From contig NZ_JBKBEX010000025.1 of the NCBI RefSeq assembly GCF_047303325.1, positions 1 to 64,000 of the forward strand: a DNA stretch of 64,000 nucleotides, given 5' to 3'. The position numbers were made by a program, and so were the translations under genes. This stretch comes from Polaromonas sp047303325 (lineage in GTDB: Bacteria; Pseudomonadota; Gammaproteobacteria; Burkholderiales; Burkholderiaceae_C). Shown in pieces: positions 27,214 through 39,887 of the stretch (the stretch's first letter is position 1; each line of letters starts with the position of its first letter). The notes below the pieces were generated by a model. The model was not told the DNA's origin. It searched no databases and saw only the letters and a program-made list of their open reading frames with translations.

Positions 27214-27235
27214 GCCCCGGCCATTTCGCCGGGGC
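27214..27235. terminator. GC-rich hairpin upstream of the FMN riboswitch
   Basis: An 8-bp perfect stem (27214-27221 with 27228-27235) with a six-base loop lies between ridA and the riboswitch. No T-run follows. It may end ridA transcription or separate the two units. Confidence 0.4.
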
Positions 27236-27238
27236 AGC

Positions 27239-27392
27239 GTTCTCAGGGCGGGGTGAAATTCCCCACCGGCGGTGTTTGCAGGCAACTGCATCAGCCCGCG
27301 AGCGCCCGGCCCTCCTCACGGTGGGCCGGGGTCAGCAGATTTGGTTCAAGTCCAAAGCCGACGGTCACAGTCCGGATGAAAGAGAGCGCGAT
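27239..27392 (+). promoter_or_regulatory. FMN riboswitch (RFN element)
   Basis: The conserved RFN blocks are all present in order: TCAGGGCGGGGTGAAATTCCCC, ACCGGCGGT, AGCCCGCGAGC, GGTCAGCAGATTTGGTTCAAGTCC, GCCGACGGTCACAGTCCGGATGA and AGAGAG. It lies 92 bp upstream of ribH2. Positions about 27409-27453 can form an interrupted stem (GGGCGC with GCGCCC, CTGCG with CGCAG). That stem is a candidate expression platform; it lacks a T-run, so translational control is at least as likely as termination. FMN binding should lower ribH2 expression. Confidence 0.95.
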
Positions 27393-27483
27393 GCCATCGG
27401 CTACGCCGTGGGCGCCTGCGCGTCCATGACTGGCCGCAGGCTCGTGCGCCCTGATTCTGGTAACACCTAGTTAGAGGCCATCC

Positions 27484-27993
27484 ATGAGTCAGACCATTGT
27501 TTCCTCCCCTTCCACCGCCCATTCCGGTGGCGTTCACAAGGCGCGTTTCGCCTTTATCCAGTCGTCCTGGCACGAAGACATCGTGGACCAGGGGCGCGGC
27601 GCCTTCCTCGCCGAAATGGCCAGGCAGGGCGTGGGCCCTGAATCCATAGACACCTTTGAAGTGCCGGGCGCTTTCGAGATTCCGCTGCACGCGAAAAAGC
27701 TCGCTCAGTCGGGCCGCTACGCGGGCGTGGTCTGCTGCGGGCTGGTGGTGGACGGCGGCATCTACCGCCACGAGTTCGTCGCCGATGCGGTGATCAGCGC
27801 GCTGATGGGCATTCAGCTGGAGACCGGCGTGCCGGTGTTTTCCGCGGTGCTGACGCCGCAGCATTTCCATGAGCACGAGGAACACCGCCAGTTCTTCAGC
27901 ACCCACTTCCTGACCAAGGGCAAGGAAGTGGCGCAGGCCTGCCTGGCGACGGTGGCGGGCCTCAGGAAGCTCGAAACGCTGCTCGCGGCCTGA
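27484..27993 (+). CDS. ribH2: 6,7-dimethyl-8-ribityllumazine synthase, type II
   Basis: A 169-residue lumazine synthase that joins 5-amino-6-ribitylamino-uracil with dihydroxybutanone phosphate, the penultimate step of riboflavin synthesis. The sequence follows the Brucella/Mesorhizobium RibH2 type rather than the icosahedral type: FIQSSWHEDIVD, EVPGAFEIPLHAKKLA, DGGIYRHEFVA, TPQHFHEHEEHRQFF. It stands alone behind an FMN riboswitch, without other rib genes. A second, housekeeping ribH elsewhere in the genome would be expected. Confidence 0.92.
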   Translation: MSQTIVSSPSTAHSGGVHKARFAFIQSSWHEDIVDQGRGAFLAEMARQGVGPESIDTFEVPGAFEIPLHAKKLAQSGRYAGVVCCGLVVDGGIYRHEFVADAVISALMGIQLETGVPVFSAVLTPQHFHEHEEHRQFFSTHFLTKGKEVAQACLATVAGLRKLETLLAA

Positions 27994-28000
27994 GGCCGGA

Positions 28001-28029
28001 TGCCCGCCCCTTCAACAGGGTGGCGGGCA
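28001..28029. terminator. Hairpin between convergent ribH2 and parC
   Basis: TGCCCGCC (28001-28008) pairs perfectly with GGCGGGCA (28022-28029), with a short inner stem. It lies 8 bp after the ribH2 stop and 17 bp from the parC stop, so it can serve both genes. Confidence 0.5.
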
Positions 28030-28045
28030 CCGCGCTTATCCGAGC

Positions 28046-30403
<2,358 letters not shown>

Positions 30404-30546
30404 CGTGAATTTGGCTTGGGGCTAAGTCGGTTGATGCCGGGCCGGCATGCTTAAGCGCGCCGGTGCGGGATTATGAAAAGAAAAGAAAGGGGGCGCCGCT
30501 TCACAGCACTGCCGGATGTTCCGGCGAAACGCCAGCTGCATGGGTC

Positions 30547-31418
30547 TCAGTTCCGCTCGGGTGGGGCCTCTGGCGTGGTGGTGGCCGCGACCGTGGTCGG
30601 CACCATGTTGCCGCGGCCCGTGCTGCCGCCCATCATCTCCATGCGCACGCGGCCACCGGGCGCCATCATGCTGGGGGGCTTGAGGTGGTTGTAGAGCTGC
30701 ATCACGGTTTTGACGTAGTTTTTGGTTTCGGGGTAATTCGGAATTTTGTTGCCCGCGCGCTGTACCGCACCCTCGCCGGCGTTGTAGGCGGCAATCGCCA
30801 GCTCAAGCTGGCCAGGAAACATGGCGATCAGGTCGCTGAGGTAGCTGGAGCCGGCCCGGATATTGGTCTTGGGGTCGGTGAGCTTTTTGTGGACCGTGGA
30901 ATCCTTGCTGGCCCGCACGCCGTAGCGCTCCGCCGTCGGCGGGATCAGCTGCATCAAGCCGACCGCGCCCTTGGGCGAAACGGCCTGGGTGTTAAAGCCC
31001 GACTCGGTGGCGATCAGGGCCTGCAGCAGTTCGTAGTCGATGCCGTGCGTGACGGAAGCCTCGCGCAGCAGGTGCTTGACGGCCTTGTAGTTGGGCGACA
31101 CGTCGAAATAAGCCAGCAGCTTGGGCGGCGCGGCGGCCACGCCGGTGGCGCGGTTGGCACCGTTGCCCACGGCCTTGCCGCTGCGGCCGGTGTTGCTACC
31201 GTCGGCGCTGAAGCTTTCGCCGCCGCGGAAAAAGAGTTCATAGCGCTCGTCCAGCCGCACGGCCGAAAAGTGCGCGATGCCGTCCTTGTCGACATAACCC
31301 CAGATGTCGGCATGGGCGGGAGACGCGAACAGCGCGGCCAGACCCATGACCGCCAGCGGCAGGCCCAGCGCGCGCAAGGGCCGCCGCAGAAAGGAAAGAA
31401 AAGTCTCAGGCAGGTTCA

Positions 31419-31422
<4 letters not shown>
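30547..31422 (-). CDS. SLT-domain lytic transglycosylase with DUF4124-like N terminus
   Basis: A 291-residue exported protein. A signal peptide ends near residue 38 (SPAHA-DIW). A DUF4124-like segment follows (DIWGYVDKDGIAHFS). The SLT domain has catalytic Glu140 in LIATESGFNTQAVS and the signature KGAVGLMQLIPPTAERYG. It should cleave peptidoglycan strands from the periplasmic side. Its ATG overlaps the parE stop (ATGA), so it is translated together with topoisomerase IV. Confidence 0.9.
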
Positions 31423-33389
<1,967 letters not shown>

Positions 33390-33578
33390 GGCAGTTGAAA
33401 GAATTGCCGCAATTGTAGTCCGGGCCGCAAAAGTCACTGTATGGACATACAGCCAGCCCGATTCGGGCGTGGAAACCGGGGGCGGGCGCGGCAGCGTTTT
33501 GCCATTTTCGTTACAGTCGGCGAATCACCTCCTTGCCGCCCAGGCTTTTTCCATTTTCGCCGCTCGCGGCGGCCACCC

Positions 33579-34799
33579 ATGACCACCGACACCAAAAAAC
33601 TCTCCATGCTGCAGGTGCTGATCTGCGGCGCCACCATCGTCACGCTGTCCATGGGCATACGCCACGGATTCGGGCTGTGGCTGCAGCCCATTACCCAGGC
33701 CCAGGGATGGACGCGCGAGACCTTTGCCTTCGCGCTGGCGGTGCAAAACCTGTCCTGGGGCGTGTTCGGCATCTTCGCCGGCATGGCGGCCGACCGCTTC
33801 GGCGCTTTCCGCGTGATCGTGGGCGGCGCCCTGTTGTACGGGCTGGGCTTGGTGGGCATGGCACTGTCGCCCACGGGCTTTCTGTTCACCATGACGGCCG
33901 GTGTGCTGATAGGCGCCGCGCAAGCCGGCACCACCTATGCCGTGATCTACGGCGTGATAGGCCGCAACATCCCGGCGGAAAAGCGCTCCTGGGCCATGGG
34001 CGTGGCCGCGGCGGCCGGCTCTTTCGGCCAATTCCTGATGGTGCCGGTCGAAGGCCTGCTGATCAGCGGCCTGGGCTGGAAAGAAGCGCTGTTGGTGCTC
34101 AGCGGCGCGGTGCTGCTGATCGCGCCGCTGGCGTTGGGCCTGCGCGAAGGCGGCTTTGCCGGCGGCCAGCCGGCCAAACGCGAGCAGACCATAGGCCAGG
34201 CGCTGCGCGAAGCCTTCAAGTACCCAAGCTTCCAGCTGCTGATGGCGGGCTATTTCGTCTGCGGCTTCCAGGTGGTGTTCATCGGCGTGCACATGCCCAG
34301 CTACCTCAAGGACAAGGGCCTGTCGCCCCAGGTGGCCAGCTACGCCCTGGCGCTGATAGGCCTGTTCAACGTCTTCGGCACCTACATCGCCGGCTCGCTG
34401 GGCCAGAAAATCGCCAAGCGGAAAATCCTGGCGACGATTTATTTCTCGCGCGCGGTGGTGATCGCCGTGTTCCTGGCGGCGCCGCTGAGCCCGCTGAGCG
34501 TCTACATCTTCGCCAGCCTGATGGGCCTGCTGTGGCTGTCAACCATCCCGCCGACCAACGCGGTGGTGGCGCAGATCTTCGGCATCCAGCATTTGTCGAT
34601 GCTGGGCGGCTTCATCTTCTTCAGCCACCAGATAGGCTCCTTCCTGGGCGTTTGGCTGGGCGGCTATTTATATGACCGCACCGGCAGCTACGACATCGTC
34701 TGGTACATCGCCATCGCGCTGGGCGTGTTCGCAGCCCTGGTGAACCTGCCGGTGCGCGAGGCGCCGATTGCACGCGCCGGTGTGCCGCAAGGGGCCTGA
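33579..34799 (+). CDS. MFS transporter, OFA/monocarboxylate type
   Basis: A 406-residue permease with twelve predicted membrane segments. MFS loop motifs are seen as GMAADRFGAFRV after segment 2 and a related motif in the second half (GSLGQKIAKRK). It resembles oxalate/formate antiporter and monocarboxylate carriers. The substrate is unknown. The start at 33579 is the first codon before the conserved KKLSMLQVLICGA. A 39-codon gene begins two bases after its stop. Confidence 0.88.
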   Translation: MTTDTKKLSMLQVLICGATIVTLSMGIRHGFGLWLQPITQAQGWTRETFAFALAVQNLSWGVFGIFAGMAADRFGAFRVIVGGALLYGLGLVGMALSPTGFLFTMTAGVLIGAAQAGTTYAVIYGVIGRNIPAEKRSWAMGVAAAAGSFGQFLMVPVEGLLISGLGWKEALLVLSGAVLLIAPLALGLREGGFAGGQPAKREQTIGQALREAFKYPSFQLLMAGYFVCGFQVVFIGVHMPSYLKDKGLSPQVASYALALIGLFNVFGTYIAGSLGQKIAKRKILATIYFSRAVVIAVFLAAPLSPLSVYIFASLMGLLWLSTIPPTNAVVAQIFGIQHLSMLGGFIFFSHQIGSFLGVWLGGYLYDRTGSYDIVWYIAIALGVFAALVNLPVREAPIARAGVPQGA

Positions 34800-34800
34800 G

Positions 34801-34920
34801 ATGGCCAAAAAAGCCGGCCTGTGGGCGCTCGCGGTCATCGCGTCGCTGGGGGTGTTTGCCCTCTACACACGGCCGGATTTCCTGTTCACACTCGCCAACC
34901 AGATCTGGGCTTGCTTTTAG
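34801..34920 (+). CDS. Small single-span membrane protein
   Basis: A 39-residue frame opening one base after the TGA of the MFS gene. Residues 1-5 are basic (MAKKA); residues 6-22 form one hydrophobic helix (LWALAVIASLGVFALY); a short tail ends in Cys-Phe. The tight spacing, ATG start, and a sequence that reads as a real membrane peptide make it likely to be translated. It may be a partner or stabiliser of the transporter; this is inferred. Confidence 0.6.
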   Translation: MAKKAGLWALAVIASLGVFALYTRPDFLFTLANQIWACF

Positions 34921-34981
34921 GGCCTGGCGGTTTTGCGAGTGAGCGGGGCAGGCGCCCCAAAAAAAGCGGGAAGGGGACATC

Positions 34982-35794
34982 ATGAAAACCATCATCATCA
35001 CCGGCGCCTCGGACGGCATAGGCGCGGAAATGGCGCGCCAGCTGGCCAAAACCCATGGCGCCGGCGTGGCGCTGGTGCTGGCCGCGCGCAATGAAACGCT
35101 GCTGGACGAGGTCGCGCACCAGTGCGCCGCGCACGGCGCGCAAACCCTGGCCGTCAAGACCGACGTCTCCATCGAGGCCCAGTGCCGCCACCTGGTGGAT
35201 GCCGCCGTCGGCCGCTTCGGCCACATCGACGCCCTGATCAACAACGCCGGCATGTCGGCGCAGGCCCTGCTGGAGGACGTCAAGGCCCAGGACCTGGGCT
35301 GGTATGAGCAGCTGATGCGCATCAACTTCTGGGGCAGCGTATGGTGCACCCATGCCGCCCTGCCCTACCTGAGGCTGCGCCACGGCAGCATCGTCGCCGT
35401 TTCCAGCCTGGCCGGGCTGATAGGCGTGCCGGGCCGCACGGCCTACAGCGCCACCAAGTTCGCCATGGTGGGATTTTTCGAGGCGCTGCGTGCCGAAATG
35501 AAAGGCGCCGGAGTCAGCGTGACCACCGCCTACCCGGGCGTGGTCGCCACCCACATCCGCCACCGCGGCTTCAACGCGGCGGGCGTGGCGGCGGGCTCCA
35601 GCGGGCTCAAGGAAGACAAGGCCATGAGCGTGGAGGAATGCGCGCGGCTGATCCTGCAGGGCATGGAACGCCGGGACCGCGAGGTGATCATGACGGCCAA
35701 GGGCAAGCTGGGCCGCTGGCTCAAGCTGATCGCGCCCGGCCGCGTGGAGGCGATGGCACTGGCGGCGCTTAAGGATGAGGTGAAACCGCTTTGA
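34982..35794 (+). CDS. Short-chain dehydrogenase/reductase
   Basis: A 270-residue classical SDR. The cofactor loop is GASDGIG (residues 8-14), NNAG is at 87-90, and the catalytic residues are Ser142 or its neighbour with Tyr155 and Lys159 (YSATK). The absence of a basic residue next to the first glycine loop and R36 after strand 2 suggest NADP(H) use. The substrate is unknown. A GGAAGGGGA ribosome site precedes the ATG. The stop overlaps the start of the methyltransferase gene. Confidence 0.9.
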   Translation: MKTIIITGASDGIGAEMARQLAKTHGAGVALVLAARNETLLDEVAHQCAAHGAQTLAVKTDVSIEAQCRHLVDAAVGRFGHIDALINNAGMSAQALLEDVKAQDLGWYEQLMRINFWGSVWCTHAALPYLRLRHGSIVAVSSLAGLIGVPGRTAYSATKFAMVGFFEALRAEMKGAGVSVTTAYPGVVATHIRHRGFNAAGVAAGSSGLKEDKAMSVEECARLILQGMERRDREVIMTAKGKLGRWLKLIAPGRVEAMALAALKDEVKPL

Positions 35795-36372
35795 CCGACC
35801 CCAGGCCGCACGGAACGGAGCCGCCCTCCGCCTGGGTGCAGCGCTGGTCGCACCTGGTGCGCGAAGGCGGCGTGGTGCTGGACGTCGCCTGCGGTTATGG
35901 CCGCCATGCCCGCTGGTTTCACGGGCGAAACCACCCCCTGGTCCTGGTGGACCGGTCGCGGGAAGCCCTGGAGGCCGCCACAAGCGCCCTCCCCGCATCG
36001 GCCTGCGAGGCCGTGGTGGCCGATATTGAAGCCGGTCCCTGGCCTTTTGCGGGCCGCCAGTTTGACGCGGTCGTCGTCACCAACTACCTCTGGCGCCCGC
36101 TGTTGCCGACCCTGCTGGCCGGCCTGGCGCCGGGCGGCGTGCTGATTTACGAAACTTTTACGCAAGGCAATGAGACCGTGGGCAAGCCCTCGCGCCCCGA
36201 TTTTTTGCTGCGCACCGGCGAATTGCTGGAAATCTGCCGTAGCCTGCGCATTGTGGCCTTCGAGGAGGGTTTCCACGAGAACCCGCCGCGCTTCATCCAG
36301 CGCATAGTCGCCGTGCATGAAACCGCCGCGACTGCGGGTTTGCCCGCACCGCCGCGCTATTTCCTGTCCTAG
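35791..36372 (+). CDS. Class I SAM-dependent methyltransferase
   Basis: A 193-residue methyltransferase. The SAM loop is VLDVACGYGRHARWF (about residues 29-43) and the acidic strand-2 residue lies in LVLVDRS. It resembles the TehB/UbiE-like group of small methyltransferases. The start is a TTG at 35791 overlapping the SDR stop (TTGA), consistent with coupled translation. The methyl acceptor cannot be read from the sequence. Confidence 0.83.
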   Translation: MTDPRPHGTEPPSAWVQRWSHLVREGGVVLDVACGYGRHARWFHGRNHPLVLVDRSREALEAATSALPASACEAVVADIEAGPWPFAGRQFDAVVVTNYLWRPLLPTLLAGLAPGGVLIYETFTQGNETVGKPSRPDFLLRTGELLEICRSLRIVAFEEGFHENPPRFIQRIVAVHETAATAGLPAPPRYFLS

Positions 36373-36464
36373 GCTCTGGGTAGAATGCAGGATTGGCTTT
36401 TCGGGGCCGGCCTGGCGCTATTTCGGCCAGACCCAATCCGGCCGCGAACGTTTACAAGTACAGC

Positions 36465-37349
36465 ATGAAACCCATTACTGGCAGCATCGTTGCATTGGCA
36501 ACACCCTTGCATGATGACGGCAGCGTAGACTACCCCACCCTGCGCAAACTGGTGGACTGGCACATCGCCGAAGGCACCGACTGCATAGGCGTGGTCGGCA
36601 CCACCGGCGAATCCCCGACTGTCAATGTCGAGGAGCACTGCGAAATCATCCGCGTCTCGGTGGAGCAGGCCAAAAAGCGCGTGCCCATCATGGCCGGCTG
36701 CGGCGCCAATTCCACCGCCGAGGCGATCGAACTCGCCAAATTCGCCAAGCAGGTGGGCGCCGACTGCCAGCTGCAGGTCGTCCCCTATTACAACAAGCCC
36801 ACGCAGGAAGGCCAGTACCGGCACTTCAAGGCGATTGCCGAAGCCGTCGGCGACCTGCCCACCGTGCTCTACAACGTGCCCGGCCGCACCGTGGCCGATA
36901 TGGCGCACGCCACCGTGCTGCGCCTGGCCCAGGTGCCCGGCATTGTCGGCATCAAGGAAGCCACCGGCAACATCGAGCGCGCGCAATGGCTGATCAAGGA
37001 AGTGCCCAAGGGCTTTGCTGTGTATTCGGGCGACGATCCAACGGCCGTGGCGCTCATGCTCTGCGGCGGCCAGGGCAACGTCAGCGTGACGGCCAACGTG
37101 GCACCCCGGCTCATGCACGAGCTGTGCGTGGCCGCTGTGGCGGGCGACACGCGCCGCGCCATGGAGCTGCAGCTCAAGCTCCTGCCGCTGCACAGAAACC
37201 TGTTTATTGAAGCCAACCCGATTCCCGTCAAATGGGCCATGGCCCGGATGGGTCTTTGCGGTGGCACCTTGCGCCTGCCCATGACGCCGCTGGAAGCATC
37301 GAACGAAGCGGCCGTGGAAAACGCCTTGCGCGCCTGCGGCCTGATTTGA
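36465..37349 (+). CDS. dapA: 4-hydroxy-tetrahydrodipicolinate synthase
   Basis: A 294-residue TIM-barrel enzyme that condenses pyruvate with aspartate semialdehyde, the first committed step to diaminopimelate and lysine. The Schiff-base lysine is Lys164 in GIKEATGN. Tyr136 in LYNVPGR and the Thr46-Thr47 pair in GTTGE complete the proton relay. The ATG at 36465 starts the conserved MKPITGSIVALATP. A TAGAAT -10-like sequence occurs at 36381-36386. bamC follows after 31 bp, as in E. coli. Confidence 0.95.
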   Translation: MKPITGSIVALATPLHDDGSVDYPTLRKLVDWHIAEGTDCIGVVGTTGESPTVNVEEHCEIIRVSVEQAKKRVPIMAGCGANSTAEAIELAKFAKQVGADCQLQVVPYYNKPTQEGQYRHFKAIAEAVGDLPTVLYNVPGRTVADMAHATVLRLAQVPGIVGIKEATGNIERAQWLIKEVPKGFAVYSGDDPTAVALMLCGGQGNVSVTANVAPRLMHELCVAAVAGDTRRAMELQLKLLPLHRNLFIEANPIPVKWAMARMGLCGGTLRLPMTPLEASNEAAVENALRACGLI

Positions 37350-37380
37350 TTTGCCTGATCTGATTTTTAAGGGAACCCAA

Positions 37381-38529
37381 GTGAAGATATCGCCAACACG
37401 TCCTGCATTTTCAAAAGCCCGGAGCGCCGCAGCCGTGTCCGCGCTGGTTGCCCTCGGCCTGCTCGCCGGCTGCTCCTCCCTGCGCGAGGTGATGGACGGT
37501 GAACGCGTCGATTACAAGAGCAGCGGCGCCAAGGGCCCTTCGCTGGACATCCCCCCCGACCTGACGCAGCTCAGCCGCGACACCCGTTACGTGGTGCCCG
37601 GCACGGCGGTGTCCGCCAGCAGCTACCAGGTGGGCCAGCCCACCCAGGCCGTGCAGACGGCAGCCACCGCCGTCGGCGACGTGCGCATCGAGCGCGCGGG
37701 CAGCCAGCGCTGGCTGGTCGTGAACCGGCCCGCCGACAAGCTCTGGGGCCCTGTGCGCGATTTCTGGCTGGAAAGCGGCTTCCTGCTCGCGCAGGACCAG
37801 GAAAACCTGGGCATCATGGAAACCGACTTCGCCGAAAACCGCGCCAAGCTGCCGCAGGACTTCATCCGCAGTGCGCTGGGCAAGGTGTTCGATGGCCTCT
37901 ATTCGACCGGCGAGCGCGACAAGTTCCGCACGCGCCTGGAGCGCCGCCCTGATGGCGGCACCGAAATTTACGTCAGCCACCGCGGCATGATTGAAGTGGT
38001 CACCGGCGGGAAAACCGGCAACGCCGCTTCGGGCGACAGCACGGTCTGGCAGCCCCGTCCCGCCGATCCGGAACTCGAAGCCGAATTCCTGCGCCGCCTG
38101 ATGGTCAAGCTGGGCGTGTCGCAAGAACAGTCCAAGGCCTTGGTGGCTGCGGGCGCCACCAAGCAGACCTCGCGCATCGCCACAGTCAACAACCTGCCAG
38201 TCGTGCAGATCGACGAAGGTTTTGACCGCGCCTGGCGCCGGGTCGGCCTGGCACTGGACCGCACCGGCTTCACCGTTGAAGACCGCGACCGCAGCCAGGG
38301 CACCTACTTCGTGCGCTATGTTGAGCCCGTCGTGAACAAGACCGAGCCCGGCTTCTTCAGCAAGCTGTTCAGCGGATCGCCGGCCGCCACACCGCCCTTG
38401 AAGTACCGCATCGCCGTCAAGAGCCAGGGCGAGAGCACCACGGTTTCCGTTCTCAATGCCCAGGGCGCTGCCGAATCTTCGGCCAATGCCCAGCGCATCG
38501 TGCAGGTGATCGCCGACGACCTCAAATAA
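37381..38529 (+). CDS. bamC: Outer-membrane assembly lipoprotein BamC
   Basis: A 382-residue lipoprotein of the BAM complex that inserts beta-barrel proteins into the outer membrane. A lipoprotein signal peptide ends at LLAGC-SSL. An unstructured stretch follows with PPDLTQL, the part that contacts BamD in E. coli. Two helix-grip domains come next (about residues 90-200 and 260-380). The start is a GTG at 37381 preceded by AAGGGA; an ATG further upstream would extend into the intergenic space. It is the second gene after dapA, as in E. coli (dapX/nlpB). Confidence 0.88.
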   Translation: MKISPTRPAFSKARSAAAVSALVALGLLAGCSSLREVMDGERVDYKSSGAKGPSLDIPPDLTQLSRDTRYVVPGTAVSASSYQVGQPTQAVQTAATAVGDVRIERAGSQRWLVVNRPADKLWGPVRDFWLESGFLLAQDQENLGIMETDFAENRAKLPQDFIRSALGKVFDGLYSTGERDKFRTRLERRPDGGTEIYVSHRGMIEVVTGGKTGNAASGDSTVWQPRPADPELEAEFLRRLMVKLGVSQEQSKALVAAGATKQTSRIATVNNLPVVQIDEGFDRAWRRVGLALDRTGFTVEDRDRSQGTYFVRYVEPVVNKTEPGFFSKLFSGSPAATPPLKYRIAVKSQGESTTVSVLNAQGAAESSANAQRIVQVIADDLK

Positions 38530-38574
38530 TCCGGGCTTGCCGCCCGACCGCCCCGGCCACGCATTGCGACGCCC

Positions 38575-39348
38575 ATGTTGAGGTTCAAAAGCCTGGGCAG
38601 CGGCAGTTCGGGCAATGCCACCGTGGTTGAAGCGACGGGAATCGCGCCATCGCGGGTTCTTGTCGACTGCGGGCTGGGCCTTAAACATCTGCTTTACCGG
38701 CTTGGCGAGGCCGGGTTGCAGCCCGAGGACATCCATGCCGTGTTCATCACGCATGAACACGGCGACCATATCGGCTGCGCCCGCTCGCTCGCCCTGCGCT
38801 ACCGCATCCCGGTCTGGATGAGCCACGGCACGTATGCCGCCATAGGGGCGCCGGATTTCGACGGGCTGTTGCACACCGCGCGTGACGGCAAAGCCATAGA
38901 ACTGGGAGGCCTGCAGCTCACGCCATTCACGGTGCCACACGACGCCAGAGAGCCCTTGCAGCTCAGTTGCACCGACGGCTCGGCCAAGCTCGGCATCCTG
39001 ACCGACCTGGGCCACGCCACCAGCCATGTCATGTCGCATCTCATGGCTTGCGATGCCCTGATGCTGGAGTGCAACCACGACACCGACATGTTGGCGCGAT
39101 CGTCGTATCCGCCCTTTTTAAAGCGGCGCGTGGGCGGCCAATACGGGCATCTCTCCAATGCCGCGGCGGTGGAGATTGCCCGCACCCTGATTCATGGACG
39201 TTTCAGGCACCTGGTGGCCGCGCACCTGAGCGTGCAGAACAACCGGCCCGCGCTGGTGCAGGCGCTGATGGCTGAAACCCTGGGTTGCGGCGCGGACGAC
39301 GTCGTCGTGGCCAAGCCCGACACCGGAACGCCCTGGCTTTCGCTTTGA
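38575..39348 (+). CDS. MBL-fold metallo-hydrolase (YycJ/WalJ or PhnP-like)
   Basis: A 257-residue metallo-beta-lactamase-fold protein. It begins LRFKSLGSGSSGNA and has the metal motif H60-E-H62-G-D64-H65. Further His and Asp ligands occur in TVPHD, LTDLGH and HLSVQN. Relatives include YycJ nucleases and cyclic phosphodiesterases. It lies 45 bp after bamC and is probably co-transcribed. Confidence 0.87.
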   Translation: MLRFKSLGSGSSGNATVVEATGIAPSRVLVDCGLGLKHLLYRLGEAGLQPEDIHAVFITHEHGDHIGCARSLALRYRIPVWMSHGTYAAIGAPDFDGLLHTARDGKAIELGGLQLTPFTVPHDAREPLQLSCTDGSAKLGILTDLGHATSHVMSHLMACDALMLECNHDTDMLARSSYPPFLKRRVGGQYGHLSNAAAVEIARTLIHGRFRHLVAAHLSVQNNRPALVQALMAETLGCGADDVVVAKPDTGTPWLSL

Positions 39349-39395
39349 GGCCGCAGTGCCCGCCGAAAACACGGCACGGCGAAAAATAAGGGCCG

Positions 39396-39424
39396 AAAAA
39401 AAGCCGCCTTACGGCGGCTTTTTT
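39396..39424. terminator. Bidirectional intrinsic terminator
   Basis: A-run, GCCGCC (39403-39408), loop TTAC, GGCGGC (39413-39418), then six T residues. With the A-run in front it works in both directions. It serves the plus-strand MBL gene and the convergent minus-strand lipoprotein gene. Confidence 0.9.
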
Positions 39425-39439
39425 CAATTCATTGAAGAA

Positions 39440-39673
39440 TTACTTGGCAGCGCTTGCAGCAGCGGTGGTAGCAGCAGCGGCGGCGGCGTCAGCGGACGGA
39501 GGAGCAGACGTGGCAGCGGCAGGTGCGGATGCGGCAGCGGCAGGTGCGGAAGCTTCAGCAGCAGGTGCAGGAGCTGCAGCGGCTGGTGCGGGTGCTGGGG
39601 CTTCTTCTTTCTTGCCGCAAGCAGCCAGTGCAACAGCGGCAACGATAGCTGCCAAAACGAGGGACTTGTTCAT
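39440..39673 (-). CDS. Small Ala/Pro-rich lipoprotein
   Basis: A 77-residue protein. A lipoprotein signal peptide ends ALAAC, followed by GKKEE. The rest is almost entirely Ala, Pro and Ser (repeats of the SAPAAA type), probably an extended tether. No enzymatic domain is visible. Two palindromic sites lie upstream and a terminator lies just behind, so it is a monocistronic gene. Similar low-complexity lipoproteins are widespread in Burkholderiales. Confidence 0.8.
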   Translation of the reverse strand: MNKSLVLAAIVAAVALAACGKKEEAPAPAPAAAAPAPAAEASAPAAAASAPAAATSAPPSADAAAAAATTAAASAAK

Positions 39674-39702
39674 TTTTACGATCCTTGATGATATTTAAGA
39701 AA

Positions 39703-39720
39703 ACAATTTCCGGAAATTGT
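39703..39720. promoter_or_regulatory. Perfect 18-bp palindrome upstream of the lipoprotein gene
   Basis: ACAATTTCC-GGAAATTGT reads identically on both strands. It lies 30 bp before the lipoprotein start codon. It could be a dimeric repressor operator or a hairpin in the leader mRNA. No candidate regulator gene lies beside it. Confidence 0.55.
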
Positions 39721-39785
39721 CAAAAGAAACCCAAACCGGAATTCAAGTTATTTTTGACCGGGGAAAGGACTCGAGCTCTTTCTAC

Positions 39786-39807
39786 CCAGCTTTAAATTAT
39801 ATGCTGG
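39786..39807 (-). promoter_or_regulatory. Putative promoter with flanking inverted repeat
   Basis: On the minus strand a perfect TATAAT (39801-39796) sits inside an inverted repeat CCAGC-N12-GCTGG. The -35 region is poor, about TTCCGG at 17 bp spacing. The start of transcription would be about 110 bp before the lipoprotein gene, so the 18-bp palindrome would lie in the leader. Confidence 0.4.
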
Positions 39808-39887
39808 ATATTACAAGTCCGGAAACCCTTAGTCGGCAAAGCAAGACCATATGACGGCTCCGTATGAGGCTTGCGCAATCCTTGCGC

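Noticed and set aside
39440..39673. Repetitive DNA in the small lipoprotein taken for a CRISPR or tandem repeat array
   Set aside because: The repeats are irregular Ala/Pro/Ser codons in a lipoprotein frame with an intact signal peptide; there are no spacers.
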